Positions 52,771 through 61,803 of a DNA stretch of 64,000 nt are shown piece by piece. The DNA lies in the NCBI RefSeq assembly GCF_004116725.1, contig NZ_PDKG01000007.1:62001-126000 (forward strand), written 5' to 3'. Positions within the stretch are counted from its first letter, which is position 1. Each line of letters begins with the position of its first letter. This stretch comes from Arcobacter sp. CECT 8986. Its GTDB lineage: Bacteria > Campylobacterota > Campylobacteria > Campylobacterales > Arcobacteraceae. The translations under genes and the position numbers were made by a program. Below the pieces are notes generated by a model. It ran no database searches, was not told where the DNA came from, and saw only the letters and a program-made list of their open reading frames with translations.

Positions 52771-53730
52771 ATGAGTAATACAATGCTTAATTCTTTTAAA
52801 CAAATTTTAGAAGAGAAACAAAAAGATTTATCATATTCTGAACTTTCAATTAATGAAGACAAAAGACTTATTGAGATTTTTTCTGAATCTTTAAAATATC
52901 TTGCACTTTCACTAAAAAATAGTTATGAAATAGATATTATTGATATATCTTTTTTAGATAAATCAAACAATTACTCTGATTATATATATAAATCTGAAAA
53001 TAGTAAAAATAATAATTTTTTAATTGAGTATAAAATTACACTAAGTCACAATGTACAGATTATTTATGAAATAACTGCAAATGATGAAGAACACTATAAA
53101 AAATTAAAAAATAGTTACGAAATTTTGATTACAACATTTGACATTATCTCTCAAACTCTTTATAATAAATATTTAGAAGATTGTATTAAGCAGTTATCTT
53201 TAAAAGATCAAATAACAGGTCTTTATAATAGAAAATATTTAGAGCTTTATTTGGATAAGGTTTTATCTTTAAGTAAAAGAGAAAATAAAAAGATAGCTTT
53301 TTTAAAAATTGGAATAGATAAATTTAAAGCAGTTATTGATGAATTTGATTATAAAATCGGAGATAAAGTTTTAATTGCTTTAGCCAATTTATTAAAAAAT
53401 ATTATTAGAAAGTCAGATATTGTTGTTAGAGTTGATTCTGATGAATTTTTAGTTGTTTTGCAAAATATTGGAAATGATGAAAATGCAAAAATGCTTGCTC
53501 AAAAAATCATTGAAACTTTTGCACAAGAAGCAATTATTGTAAATAATGAAACAAATCAGACTCTTTTTAAAACAATTTGCGTAGGAATTTCACTTTTCCC
53601 CGATAATGCTGATACAATAGAAGAGGTATTAAGAACTTCTGACAATGCATTATATGAAGCAAGAAATAATGGAAGAAGCCAATACTTTCTATACAATGAT
53701 AGTAAAATGCACACAATAGATCTATTTTAG
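52771..53730 (+). CDS. GGDEF protein with altered active-site motif (DSDEF), first of a tandem pair
   Basis: The 319-residue protein has an N-terminal GAF-like or helical sensor part (about 1-150) and a GGDEF domain (about 155-310). The signature is DSDEF (VRVDSDEFLVVL), lacking the two Gly that hold the GTP. The rest of the fold is kept (YNRKYLELYLDKV, GIDKFKAVIDEFDYKIGDKVL). Diguanylate cyclase activity is doubtful; it may bind nucleotides or signal by contact. The downstream neighbour is a close paralogue. C-terminus MHTIDLF. Confidence 0.88.
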   Translation: MSNTMLNSFKQILEEKQKDLSYSELSINEDKRLIEIFSESLKYLALSLKNSYEIDIIDISFLDKSNNYSDYIYKSENSKNNNFLIEYKITLSHNVQIIYEITANDEEHYKKLKNSYEILITTFDIISQTLYNKYLEDCIKQLSLKDQITGLYNRKYLELYLDKVLSLSKRENKKIAFLKIGIDKFKAVIDEFDYKIGDKVLIALANLLKNIIRKSDIVVRVDSDEFLVVLQNIGNDENAKMLAQKIIETFAQEAIIVNNETNQTLFKTICVGISLFPDNADTIEEVLRTSDNALYEARNNGRSQYFLYNDSKMHTIDLF

Positions 53731-53739
53731 GATGTTATT

Positions 53740-54714
53740 TTGAGAAAAAATATATTAAATTTAATAAAGTCATCTGCCACGAATGAAGAAGATTATAAAG
53801 CTTTAGAAGATATCTTTACTTTATATGACCAATTACAGTTTGCATCGGATATAAAACAAATGGCAAATGATATTTACAGTTGGTTACACAATACATTTAA
53901 AATAGACAATGTATTAATCTCACTGTTTGATATTGAGAGTAATTCAAAAGAAGAGATATTAGAACATGGAAACCAATTTTATTTAGATGATAAATTATCT
54001 TTTTTCTTTATTATAAATACTCATACAAATTTAAATGCCATAGTATCTTTTTGTGCATCAGATGAGAGACATTTTGATGTACTTGATAAAAAATATACGG
54101 TTATAGAATCAGCATTTTTCCAAATATCTCCAATTTTACAAAATGGAATTATTAAGAAAAATTATATTGAATCTCAATCATTAGACTCAGTAACAAATGT
54201 TTTCAATAGACATTATTTAGTTGAAAATTTAAATAAACAGATTACTTTATCAGGTAAACAACATAAAAAAATATATTTTCTAATGGTTGGAATTGACCAC
54301 TTTAAAGCTGTAATTGATGAGTTTGATTATGATGTAGGAGATAAAGTTCTAATAGAATTAGCAAAAGTAATCCACTCAAATATATCAGAGTTTGATATGG
54401 TTGCAAGATTGACAGGTGATGAGTTCCTAATCTCTATTTTAAGTACTGAAAATGATGGGGATATAGACAATATTGCTAATAAAATTATTAATAGTTTTTC
54501 TCAAGTTGGAGTAAAAGTTTCACATAATCCAGAACAAATACTTAAAAAAACAATTTGTATTGGTTATGATGTTTACTCTTATGGAGAAGATAAAAGTATC
54601 GATGATACTATAAAAAATGCAGATATCGCTTTATACGAAGCAAAAAATAAAGGTAGAAGCCAAGTATTTGACTTCAATAACCTAAAAGAAGAAGATACTA
54701 TAGATTTATTTTAG
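53740..54714 (+). CDS. GGDEF protein with TGDEF motif, second of a tandem pair
   Basis: The 324-residue protein starts at a TTG with AGGAT at the preceding stop codon. It has the same plan as the preceding gene: a sensor part with FKIDNVLISLFDIES and a GGDEF domain with ARLTGDEFLISIL. TGDEF keeps one of the two Gly and could be partly active. It shares with its neighbour GIDHFKAVIDEFDY, GDKVLIELA and the C-terminal end DTIDLF, so the pair arose by duplication. It lies 9 bases after the first copy and its end overlaps cmoB by 4 bases tail to tail. Confidence 0.88.
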   Translation: MRKNILNLIKSSATNEEDYKALEDIFTLYDQLQFASDIKQMANDIYSWLHNTFKIDNVLISLFDIESNSKEEILEHGNQFYLDDKLSFFFIINTHTNLNAIVSFCASDERHFDVLDKKYTVIESAFFQISPILQNGIIKKNYIESQSLDSVTNVFNRHYLVENLNKQITLSGKQHKKIYFLMVGIDHFKAVIDEFDYDVGDKVLIELAKVIHSNISEFDMVARLTGDEFLISILSTENDGDIDNIANKIINSFSQVGVKVSHNPEQILKKTICIGYDVYSYGEDKSIDDTIKNADIALYEAKNKGRSQVFDFNNLKEEDTIDLF

Positions 54715-55625
54715 TTTTTCTTCTTCGCTTTAACATAAACTCTTTTAGGTGCTGGATAACCTTCAACTGTTTTTGTTTTATCATCTTTATCAAGAAAATC
54801 TTCCAAACTTTGGTCAAATGACCATTCTGTTTTTCGTTGTTCTTCTGATGTTGTTGTAGTAATAGCAATTACTTCAATATCCTCAAAACCTGCTCTATTT
54901 AACCAATTTTTTAATGCTGGGATTGTTGGAATAAAATAGATATTTGGTATTTTTGAATATCTACCATTTGGTGTTAAAGCAACTTCTTGCTCTCCATCTA
55001 TCATAAAAGTATCAATTAAAATTTCACCATTTTTATTTAATCCTTTTGCAAGGGATTTTAGACACCCTACTGGGTCTGCTCTATGATATAAAACACCTAG
55101 CATAAAAATAAAATCAAATGTATGATTATAATACTCTAAATGCTCAACTCCAAGTTTTTCATAAACAATATCTGACTTTACAAAGTGATTAATAAACTCA
55201 AATTGTAACATTGTTAAAGCACTAGGGTCAAAACCAATCAAACGTTTAGGTTTATCTTCTAACATTCTAAACATATAATAACCATTGTTACAACCAATAT
55301 CTGCAACTACTTTATCTTTTAAATTAAAATGAGGTCTAATAAGATTATATTTTATATTACTTTGCCATTCACTATCAATTTCTAATCCAAAAAGATTAAA
55401 AGGCCCTTTTCTCCATGGAATAAGTTTTTTAGCTGTTTCTAAAATAATCTCATGTTCTTCTTGTGTTAAATCTTCTTTTTTACCAACTGTAAACCAATCA
55501 TTATAATCTATAAATAAATTATCTTTTTGTATTTCAAATGACTTTTTCACTTGTTCATACAAAGGCTTAATATTTTTCCACTCTAAACATTTTGTTTTTT
55601 CTTTTTTTAGTTCTTCTATATTCAT
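54711..55625 (-). CDS. cmoB: tRNA U34 carboxymethyltransferase
   Basis: The 304-residue protein has WRKGPFNLFGLEIDSEWQS, the SAM-binding VVADIGCNNGYYMFRML, and a later MLGVLYHRADPVGCLKSL, the pattern of CmoB. It transfers a carboxymethyl group from carboxy-SAM to 5-hydroxyuridine at position 34 of tRNAs, giving cmo5U. The partner CmoA is not in the window. Length slightly shorter than the usual 320 residues. Divergent from ccsBA with 176 bases between. Confidence 0.92.
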   Translation of the reverse strand: MNIEELKKEKTKCLEWKNIKPLYEQVKKSFEIQKDNLFIDYNDWFTVGKKEDLTQEEHEIILETAKKLIPWRKGPFNLFGLEIDSEWQSNIKYNLIRPHFNLKDKVVADIGCNNGYYMFRMLEDKPKRLIGFDPSALTMLQFEFINHFVKSDIVYEKLGVEHLEYYNHTFDFIFMLGVLYHRADPVGCLKSLAKGLNKNGEILIDTFMIDGEQEVALTPNGRYSKIPNIYFIPTIPALKNWLNRAGFEDIEVIAITTTTSEEQRKTEWSFDQSLEDFLDKDDKTKTVEGYPAPKRVYVKAKKKN

Positions 55626-55762
55626 AACGCAATTATATTAAGTATTAGTTAAAAAGATGTTTTAATATCATTGTTCATTAGAAATAAAATTCAATTCTGT
55701 TATAATCGGCACTTTGAATTTTATAGTAAATCAACTACACATAAAATTCACAATAAAATCAC

Positions 55763-55768
55763 TATAAT
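55763..55768 (+). promoter_or_regulatory. Putative -10 box of ccsBA
   Basis: TATAAT in CACTATAATATAGG lies 34 bases before the TTG start, giving a leader of about 26 bases that contains AAGGA at 55791-55795. Confidence 0.5.
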
Positions 55769-55801
55769 ATAGGCGTATTATAAAATTAAAAAGGATAAAG
55801 T

Positions 55802-58627
55802 TTGAAAAGAGTGACTAATGTCTTGTTTTCTTTTAAGACAACACTTGCATTGCTAATGATTTTAGCACTTGGTGCAGCTGTTGCAACTTTTATTGAAAAC
55901 GACTATGGTACTTCAACTGCAAGAGTTTTAGTATACAATAACATATGGTATGAAACTGCATTAGTACTAACAACAATCAACCTTTGTGGAATTATATTTA
56001 AGTATAAGATGTGGAAGCATCCTGCTAGATTTATTTTTCACGTTTCGTTTGTTGTTATTCTAATTGGAGCTGGTGTTACTAGGTATTTAGGTTATGAGGG
56101 TATTATGCATATAAGAGAAGGTGAAACTCAAAATAAAATGATATCTTTAGAGCCTTATTTACAAATCAAAATAAATCAAGAAAATGCAACTTATTATAAA
56201 GAGTATAAAAAAGAGTTTGCAAATACTATTTATGGAGAAGAAAATACTTCTACATCTAAAAAGATTTTTGCAAGTATCGTAAAAACTGCAAATAATTTTG
56301 ACCATAAAATCAAATTTAATGGAAAAGTTTTAGATATAAAATATAACAACTATCTTTTTGTAAAAAAAGGTAATGCTTCTATGGGAATTTTAGCTGTTGA
56401 TGTTACACTAAATGGTGAAACAAAAACAATTAAACTTCCAGGTAAAAGAGGACAAGAAGGTGTTGTAAAAGTTGAAGACTTTGGAGATACAGTTGTAACA
56501 CTTGAATACGGTTCAAAAATACTTACACTTCCATTTAGTATAAAACTAAGAGATTTCCAACTTGATAGATATCCAGGAAGTATGGCTCCTTCATCTTACG
56601 CATCTGAAGTTACAGTTATTCAAAAAAATAAAGAACCTTTTGATTATAGAATATTTATGAATAGAACTTTACATGAAGGTAATTTCTTATTTTTCCAAAG
56701 TTCTTATGACCAAGATGAGAAAGGAACAGTATTGTCAGTAAATAATGACCCAGGGAAATGGCCAACATATTTAGGTTACTTTTTATTATCACTTGGTTTA
56801 ATATGGAATTTATTCGATAGAAAAAGTAGATTCTGGAAATTAACTAAATATCTTAAAAGTAATACAGCAGCTTCATTTTTATTAGCATGTTTATTAAGTT
56901 TTGCATTTACTACTGATGCAAAAGCAATTGAAGAACAAAGTATTGCTACTTCTGCACAAGATACAGTAATTAATTATTTAAATGCTTTTCAAAAAGATTC
57001 AAAACAAACAGCTGAGAAGTTTTCATATTTAGTTACTCAAAGTGGTATGGGTAGAATGAAACCAATGGATAGTTTAAATAATGAAATACTTCATAAAATC
57101 TCATCAAGAGGTTCACTATTTGGTATGAATGCAAATCAAATTGTTCTTGGTATGTTAACAAGACCTGAAGTTTGGAGACATATAAGAATGATAAAAATCA
57201 AAACTCCAAAACTAAAAAAACTACTTGGAGTTGACCCATCTAGAAAATATATTGCATTTTCAGAAGTTTTTACTCAAGATGGTAGATATAAACTTGAAAA
57301 AGAAGCGCAAGAAGCTTCTATGTCAAAACCTTCAGAAAGAGGAACATTTGAAAAAGATATAATTCAATTAGATGAAAAATTAAATGTTTCATATATGGTT
57401 TACAATGCAAATTTATTTAAAATTTTCCCAAGAGTTAGTAATGGAAAAGTTGATGATAACAACAGATGGTATAACCCATTAGATGCTTTCTCTTTCTTCA
57501 AAGGACAAAACAAAGCAGCTGTTGAAACAATGACAAGAGGTTTTGTTAATTCTGTAATAAATGAAGATTATGAATCTGCAAATAAATTTATTGATATGAT
57601 TAGTACTTATCAGAAAAAAGTTGGTGCAGATATTATTCCTAGTGAATCAAAAATCAATCAAGAAATTATGTTTAATAAACTAGATATATTCTTTAAACTA
57701 ACAATTGCTTATTTAATAGTTGGTTTAATTATCTTAATTGTTGCATTCTTTGTGATATTTAATCCAAAAATCAAACCTGTTAAAATTACTAAATTTTTCT
57801 TTATAATTCTTGCAATTTTATTTGCAGTTCATACTGCTGGTATGGGATTTAGATGGATTATTTCAGGACATGCACCTTGGTCAAATACATATGAATCATT
57901 ACTTTATATATCTTGGTCTGCTGTATTTGCAGGAGTTATTTTCTTTAGACGTTCACTTTTAGCTTTAAGTGCTGCAATTATTGTTGCAAGTATTTTTATG
58001 TTTACTGCACACTTAACAACAATTGACCCTCAAATTACAAACTTAGTTCCTGTATTAAAATCATACTGGCTAACAATTCATGTTTCTGTTTTAACAGCAT
58101 CTTATGGATTCTTTGGATTAGCTGCTATTTTAAGTTATATGGCACTAATTATGTTCATATTTAGAAAAAATAGACCACATATGGATAACAATATTAAAAA
58201 TGTTGTTGCAATTACTGAAGTTGCTTTAATCATTGGATTAAGTGCAATTACTATTGGTAACTTCCTTGGTGGAGTATGGGCAAATGAATCATGGGGAAGA
58301 TATTGGGGATGGGACCCAAAAGAGACTTGGGCTTATGTATCAATTGTAATTTATGCATTTGTAGTACATATGAGATTTGTTAAAAAATTAAATAATCCAT
58401 TTGCTTTATCTGTTGCTTCACTATTGGCATTTAGTACAATCTTAATGACATATTTTGGAGTAAACTTCTACTTATCAGGTATGCACTCATATGCAACAGG
58501 AGACCCTGTTCCAATTCCTATGTGGGTATATTATGTGACGGCAATAGTAATTATTACAATTGCACTAGCATCAAAAAATAGAGATTTAAAAGATACAATC
58601 TGCGAATCTAAAAACCAATCAAACTAA
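55802..58627 (+). CDS. ccsBA: Cytochrome c biogenesis protein CcsBA (fused ResB-ResC)
   Basis: The 941-residue polytopic protein begins at TTG 55802, which lies six bases after AAGGA. The N-terminal part is ResB/CcsB-like: three helices near residues 15-100, then a large periplasmic region with KIKFNGKVLDIKYNN. From about residue 620 on it is CcsA-like with FRWIISGHAPWSNTYESLLY, LTIHVSVLTASYG and the WWD motif in NESWGRYWGWDPKETWAY. System II maturation moves heme to the periplasm and attaches it to CxxCH apocytochromes, here also the tetraheme one at 7981. A single fused protein is typical for Campylobacterota. The stop lies in a hairpin. Confidence 0.95.
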   Translation: MKRVTNVLFSFKTTLALLMILALGAAVATFIENDYGTSTARVLVYNNIWYETALVLTTINLCGIIFKYKMWKHPARFIFHVSFVVILIGAGVTRYLGYEGIMHIREGETQNKMISLEPYLQIKINQENATYYKEYKKEFANTIYGEENTSTSKKIFASIVKTANNFDHKIKFNGKVLDIKYNNYLFVKKGNASMGILAVDVTLNGETKTIKLPGKRGQEGVVKVEDFGDTVVTLEYGSKILTLPFSIKLRDFQLDRYPGSMAPSSYASEVTVIQKNKEPFDYRIFMNRTLHEGNFLFFQSSYDQDEKGTVLSVNNDPGKWPTYLGYFLLSLGLIWNLFDRKSRFWKLTKYLKSNTAASFLLACLLSFAFTTDAKAIEEQSIATSAQDTVINYLNAFQKDSKQTAEKFSYLVTQSGMGRMKPMDSLNNEILHKISSRGSLFGMNANQIVLGMLTRPEVWRHIRMIKIKTPKLKKLLGVDPSRKYIAFSEVFTQDGRYKLEKEAQEASMSKPSERGTFEKDIIQLDEKLNVSYMVYNANLFKIFPRVSNGKVDDNNRWYNPLDAFSFFKGQNKAAVETMTRGFVNSVINEDYESANKFIDMISTYQKKVGADIIPSESKINQEIMFNKLDIFFKLTIAYLIVGLIILIVAFFVIFNPKIKPVKITKFFFIILAILFAVHTAGMGFRWIISGHAPWSNTYESLLYISWSAVFAGVIFFRRSLLALSAAIIVASIFMFTAHLTTIDPQITNLVPVLKSYWLTIHVSVLTASYGFFGLAAILSYMALIMFIFRKNRPHMDNNIKNVVAITEVALIIGLSAITIGNFLGGVWANESWGRYWGWDPKETWAYVSIVIYAFVVHMRFVKKLNNPFALSVASLLAFSTILMTYFGVNFYLSGMHSYATGDPVPIPMWVYYVTAIVIITIALASKNRDLKDTICESKNQSN

Positions 58628-58648
58628 GAAAGTTCTCTTTCTTAGTTT
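58621..58648 (+). terminator. Hairpin over the ccsBA stop codon
   Basis: AAACTAAGAAAG (58621-58632) and CTTTCTTAGTTT (58637-58648) form a perfect 12-bp stem with a TTCT loop. The TAA stop lies in the first arm. T-poor sequence follows. Confidence 0.5.
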
Positions 58649-58693
58649 ATATTATGTAAATTCTATTAAGTTATTTTTTGATAAAGTTAAATT

Positions 58694-59299
58694 ATGAAAA
58701 ATTTAATTTTATTAACTATCTTTGCCATTGCATTTTCTTATGCAATTTACTACAATGAAAACATTTTAAATCCAATACAAAAAAAAGATACTATTCCTAC
58801 AAAAACAATAAATAAGATAAATAATAAAATAGACTTATATTTTAAAGATAGTTCAAAAATAATTCTAAACAATAAAGATTCAATAATATTTTTTGTAAAA
58901 GATACAAATACAAACTCAGTAAAATTAAAAGAGTATATTACAAACTCAAAAATACTTCAAAATAAACTAACAAAAGAGGTAAATTCATATTATATAAATA
59001 TGAATAAAAATAAAAAACATACAATTTTTTATAAAAATGAAAAATTAGATATTGACTCAAAAACAATGGCTAGTCTTTATAATATAGATACTGTTCCCAC
59101 ACTTATTTTTCTTGATATGAACAACAAAGAGATATTTTCATTAATTGGAGAAATAGGGAAAGAGCAACTAATTGCAACTTTGGATTTTATAAAAGAGAAA
59201 CTATACAAAAATAAAGATAGAAAAAGTGGTGAAGTATATAATAGCTTGATTGAGTACTACAAAAAAAATGCAATTACAATAAAAAACTTCATAAAATAA
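58694..59299 (+). CDS. Thioredoxin-fold protein lacking the CxxC motif
   Basis: The 201-residue protein has an N-terminal membrane helix or signal (MKNLILLTIFAIAFSYAIYY) and a thioredoxin-like domain (about 45-175) ending with the conserved cis-proline strand IDTVPTLIFLD. Where the CxxC would be, the protein reads IFFVKDTNTNSVKL and contains no Cys at all. It cannot act as a thiol oxidoreductase. Placed directly after ccsBA, where thioredoxin-like partners such as ResA usually occur, it may have become a binding or holding protein for apocytochromes; this is inference. SoxW-like proteins are the closest relatives by look. Confidence 0.78.
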   Translation: MKNLILLTIFAIAFSYAIYYNENILNPIQKKDTIPTKTINKINNKIDLYFKDSSKIILNNKDSIIFFVKDTNTNSVKLKEYITNSKILQNKLTKEVNSYYINMNKNKKHTIFYKNEKLDIDSKTMASLYNIDTVPTLIFLDMNNKEIFSLIGEIGKEQLIATLDFIKEKLYKNKDRKSGEVYNSLIEYYKKNAITIKNFIK

Positions 59300-59354
59300 A
59301 AATATCTTAATCTTAAAAGGTTATAATCCAATATTTTATATTAAAGGAATTATA

Positions 59355-60644
59355 TTGAGCCAAATTATTGATATTTTTAAACAAATAACAAATATTCCTA
59401 GATGTAGTGGTACACATGAACCTTTCATAAACTTTATGAAAGAGTACGCAAAAAAATATGACTATTTATGTTTAGTAGATAAAACAAATAATATTTTATG
59501 TAAAAAAGAAAATTCGAAAGCAAAACTTAGTTTTCAAAGTCATTATGACATTGTATGTTTAAGTGATAATTGTGTTCCTAAAATTGTACAAGAAGAAGAT
59601 ATATTAAAAGCAGAAAATTCAACTCTTGGAAGTGATAATGGAATGGGTTGTTCATATATGTTATATCTTATGAGCCAAAACTATGATTGTGAATTTCTTT
59701 TTACAAGTGATGAAGAGATTGGTTTAATTGGTGCAAATAATTTAGATTTAGAACTAAATTCACAATATATGCTTAATCTTGATAGTGAAGAAGAAGGCGA
59801 AATTTGCATTGGTTGTGCTGGTGGAGTTGATATCTTTGGAAAAAACTTTAATAAAAAAATCATAAAAAATGATGAAAATCTAGATTTATACGAAATTTCT
59901 ATTTCAAATTTGCAAGGTGGACATAGTGGAGTTGATATAGATAAAAATATTCCAAATGCTATAAAACTTTTAGCAAAAACTATTAAAGAGTGTGATGGGA
60001 AAATTTTAGATATAAATGCAGGTGAAAGAATAAACTCAATTCCAGCAAATGCAAAAGCAATAATTGCAACAAATAAAGAGCCAATTACTTCGCACGAAAA
60101 TATGAAAATTGAAAAGATTGATACAAAATCTGAACATCTAAATATATTTGATGAAAAGATTATTGACTTTTTATACTCATTTTCAAATGGAGTTAGAGGT
60201 TATGACAAAAAACTTGGAGTAGTTTTAAACTCAATTAATCTTGCAAAAATTGAGACAACAATTGATAGTATTAATGTTGAATTAAGTGCAAGGTCAATGG
60301 AAAATAGTGAACTAAAAAATATTACAGATGAAACAGTTGTTTTATTAAAAACACATAACTTTGAAGTTAAAACAGCAGGAAAATATCCAGCATGGAAACC
60401 AGATGTAAATGAGTTTACAAATATTGTATTAGATACTTATAAAAAGTATAATGATAAAGCATCTCTTGAAGCAATTCATGCAGGACTTGAGTGTGCAATA
60501 TTTAAAGATAAATTTCCAAATATTAAAGTAGCTTCAATTGGACCAACAATAAACTTTCCACACTCTAAAAAAGAGCAAGTAAGTATAAAATCAGTTGAAA
60601 AAGTATTTGAAGTAGTAAAAGAGATTACAGATAAGTTTGTATAA
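59355..60644 (+). CDS. M20-family dipeptidase (PepD-like)
   Basis: The 429-residue protein starts at TTG 59355 after AAAGGA. It has metal ligands in FQSHYDIVCLSD, GSDNGMGCS and TSDEEIGLIGA, and the dimerisation region SNLQGGHSGVDIDKN. The pattern matches aminoacyl-histidine dipeptidases (PepD, M20C), which cleave Xaa-His and other dipeptides in the cytosol. It is shorter than the roughly 485 residues of E. coli PepD, so a related dipeptidase with other preference is possible. Convergent with the IclR gene; the stops lie in one hairpin. Confidence 0.86.
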   Translation: MSQIIDIFKQITNIPRCSGTHEPFINFMKEYAKKYDYLCLVDKTNNILCKKENSKAKLSFQSHYDIVCLSDNCVPKIVQEEDILKAENSTLGSDNGMGCSYMLYLMSQNYDCEFLFTSDEEIGLIGANNLDLELNSQYMLNLDSEEEGEICIGCAGGVDIFGKNFNKKIIKNDENLDLYEISISNLQGGHSGVDIDKNIPNAIKLLAKTIKECDGKILDINAGERINSIPANAKAIIATNKEPITSHENMKIEKIDTKSEHLNIFDEKIIDFLYSFSNGVRGYDKKLGVVLNSINLAKIETTIDSINVELSARSMENSELKNITDETVVLLKTHNFEVKTAGKYPAWKPDVNEFTNIVLDTYKKYNDKASLEAIHAGLECAIFKDKFPNIKVASIGPTINFPHSKKEQVSIKSVEKVFEVVKEITDKFV

Positions 60645-60665
60645 AAGATTTTTCTTTTATACAAA
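60636..60665. terminator. Hairpin between the dipeptidase and IclR genes
   Basis: TTTGTATAAAAGA (60636-60648) and TCTTTTATACAAA (60653-60665) form a perfect 13-bp stem with a TTTT loop. Both convergent stop codons lie in the arms. No external T run. Confidence 0.55.
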
Positions 60666-61388
60666 ACTTGAATTAACTAATTTAAATATTTTTTGTCCAA
60701 ATTCATGTAGTTTTGCTTCATCCATTCTAACAGATAAACCAGAAATTCCAACAGGTCCTACAAACTGCCCTCTTTTATTGAAATAAGGTACAGCAACAGA
60801 ACAAAGTCCAAACTCATGCTCTTCTATTCCTATTGCATAACCTTTTTGAGAAACTGTTTCTATCTCTTTTTTTAGTTTTGTTATGCTTGTAATTGTATTT
60901 GTAGTAAATTTTTTTAACTCTACATTTTCAATATTTGCTTCTTTACAAAAAGCTAAAATCACTTTACCAAAAGCATTTGTATGCAAAGGTGCATGTAAAC
61001 CAACAGAATCAATAGTTTTTAAAACTCTTTTTGATTTATCAACTTGATTTAAATATAAAACAGAATTATTATCTAAAATTCCAATATAAGCACACTCATC
61101 AGTTAAGTAAAATATCTCATCTAATAAAGCTTTTGTCTTTTCAACAATTTTTTGTCTATCATCTTTATGTATTATTTTTCTAAGAATATCACTTAAAACT
61201 ATCTCTTTTGTATTATCTTTATACTCTATAAACTCTTCTGTCATCAAAGTAGTAATAAGTCTAGACATTGTACTTTTATCAATTTGTAATTTTTGGCATA
61301 AAATATTAGCAGTTAAAGGTTTATTGCTAGACATTATCTCTTTTAAAACACATAAGCCTTTTGATAGTGATTTATTTTGTTTTTGCAC
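60657..61388 (-). CDS. IclR-family transcriptional regulator
   Basis: The 243-residue protein has a winged helix (about 10-70) with CQKLQIDKSTMSRLITTL and a C-terminal effector domain (about 75-240) with VGLHAPLHTNAFGKVILAF and GPVGISGLSVRM, the IclR signature. IclR proteins usually control genes for acid or aromatic breakdown next to them; here a CitE-like lyase and an acyl-CoA ligase are divergent. The inducer is likely an organic acid or its CoA ester. The intergenic palindrome at 61733-61761 is a candidate operator. Confidence 0.92.
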   Translation of the reverse strand: MQKQNKSLSKGLCVLKEIMSSNKPLTANILCQKLQIDKSTMSRLITTLMTEEFIEYKDNTKEIVLSDILRKIIHKDDRQKIVEKTKALLDEIFYLTDECAYIGILDNNSVLYLNQVDKSKRVLKTIDSVGLHAPLHTNAFGKVILAFCKEANIENVELKKFTTNTITSITKLKKEIETVSQKGYAIGIEEHEFGLCSVAVPYFNKRGQFVGPVGISGLSVRMDEAKLHEFGQKIFKLVNSSFV

Positions 61389-61803
61389 CCTACACTTCTT
61401 TTAATAAATTTATTTATTATGATACCTTTGTTTTAATTAAACAGAATTTATATACCATTTTGTTAACCATCAAAGAAAAATTATGTTACAAATGTGTAAA
61501 TTTTAGACTTTTTTTAAAAAATTTCTTTTAATATATGAGAAGAACAAAAATATTTTTCTCACTATGTGAAACTCATTTTTAAACTACAATAAAAATGCCT
61601 ATTTTATGGTATCTGGAAGATTTATTAAATTAAAATTAAATATTTTTTTATATGTATAATTTATGTAATAGTTTATTTTCTGTATGGATTAATGTCATCA
61701 AGACATCGCAGTAATCCTGTGATTTTACCTGATTTTCTTAAGTGAGATCCACTTAAGAAAAATTATAAAAACAATAAAAATTAATATAAAGAGGTAAAAA
61801 ATT
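61389..61803 (+). promoter_or_regulatory. Divergent control region between IclR and the CoA lyase operon
   Basis: This 415-base gap has no ORF with a ribosome site. It holds an AT-rich first part with several A and T runs, then an inverted repeat ATGTC (61692-61696) and GACAT (61702-61706) around ATCAA, then the long palindrome at 61733-61761. The last 40 bases before the lyase gene contain GAGG as ribosome site. No clear -10 box was seen for the lyase operon; a weak TATAAT-like TATAAA occurs at 61764. Confidence 0.45.
61733..61761. repeat. Perfect 12-bp inverted repeat before the CoA lyase gene
   Basis: TTTTCTTAAGTG (61733-61744) and CACTTAAGAAAA (61750-61761) are perfect complements around AGATC. 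The centre lies 57 bases before the lyase ATG. It has no external T run, so an operator or mRNA leader hairpin is more likely than a terminator. Confidence 0.7.
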
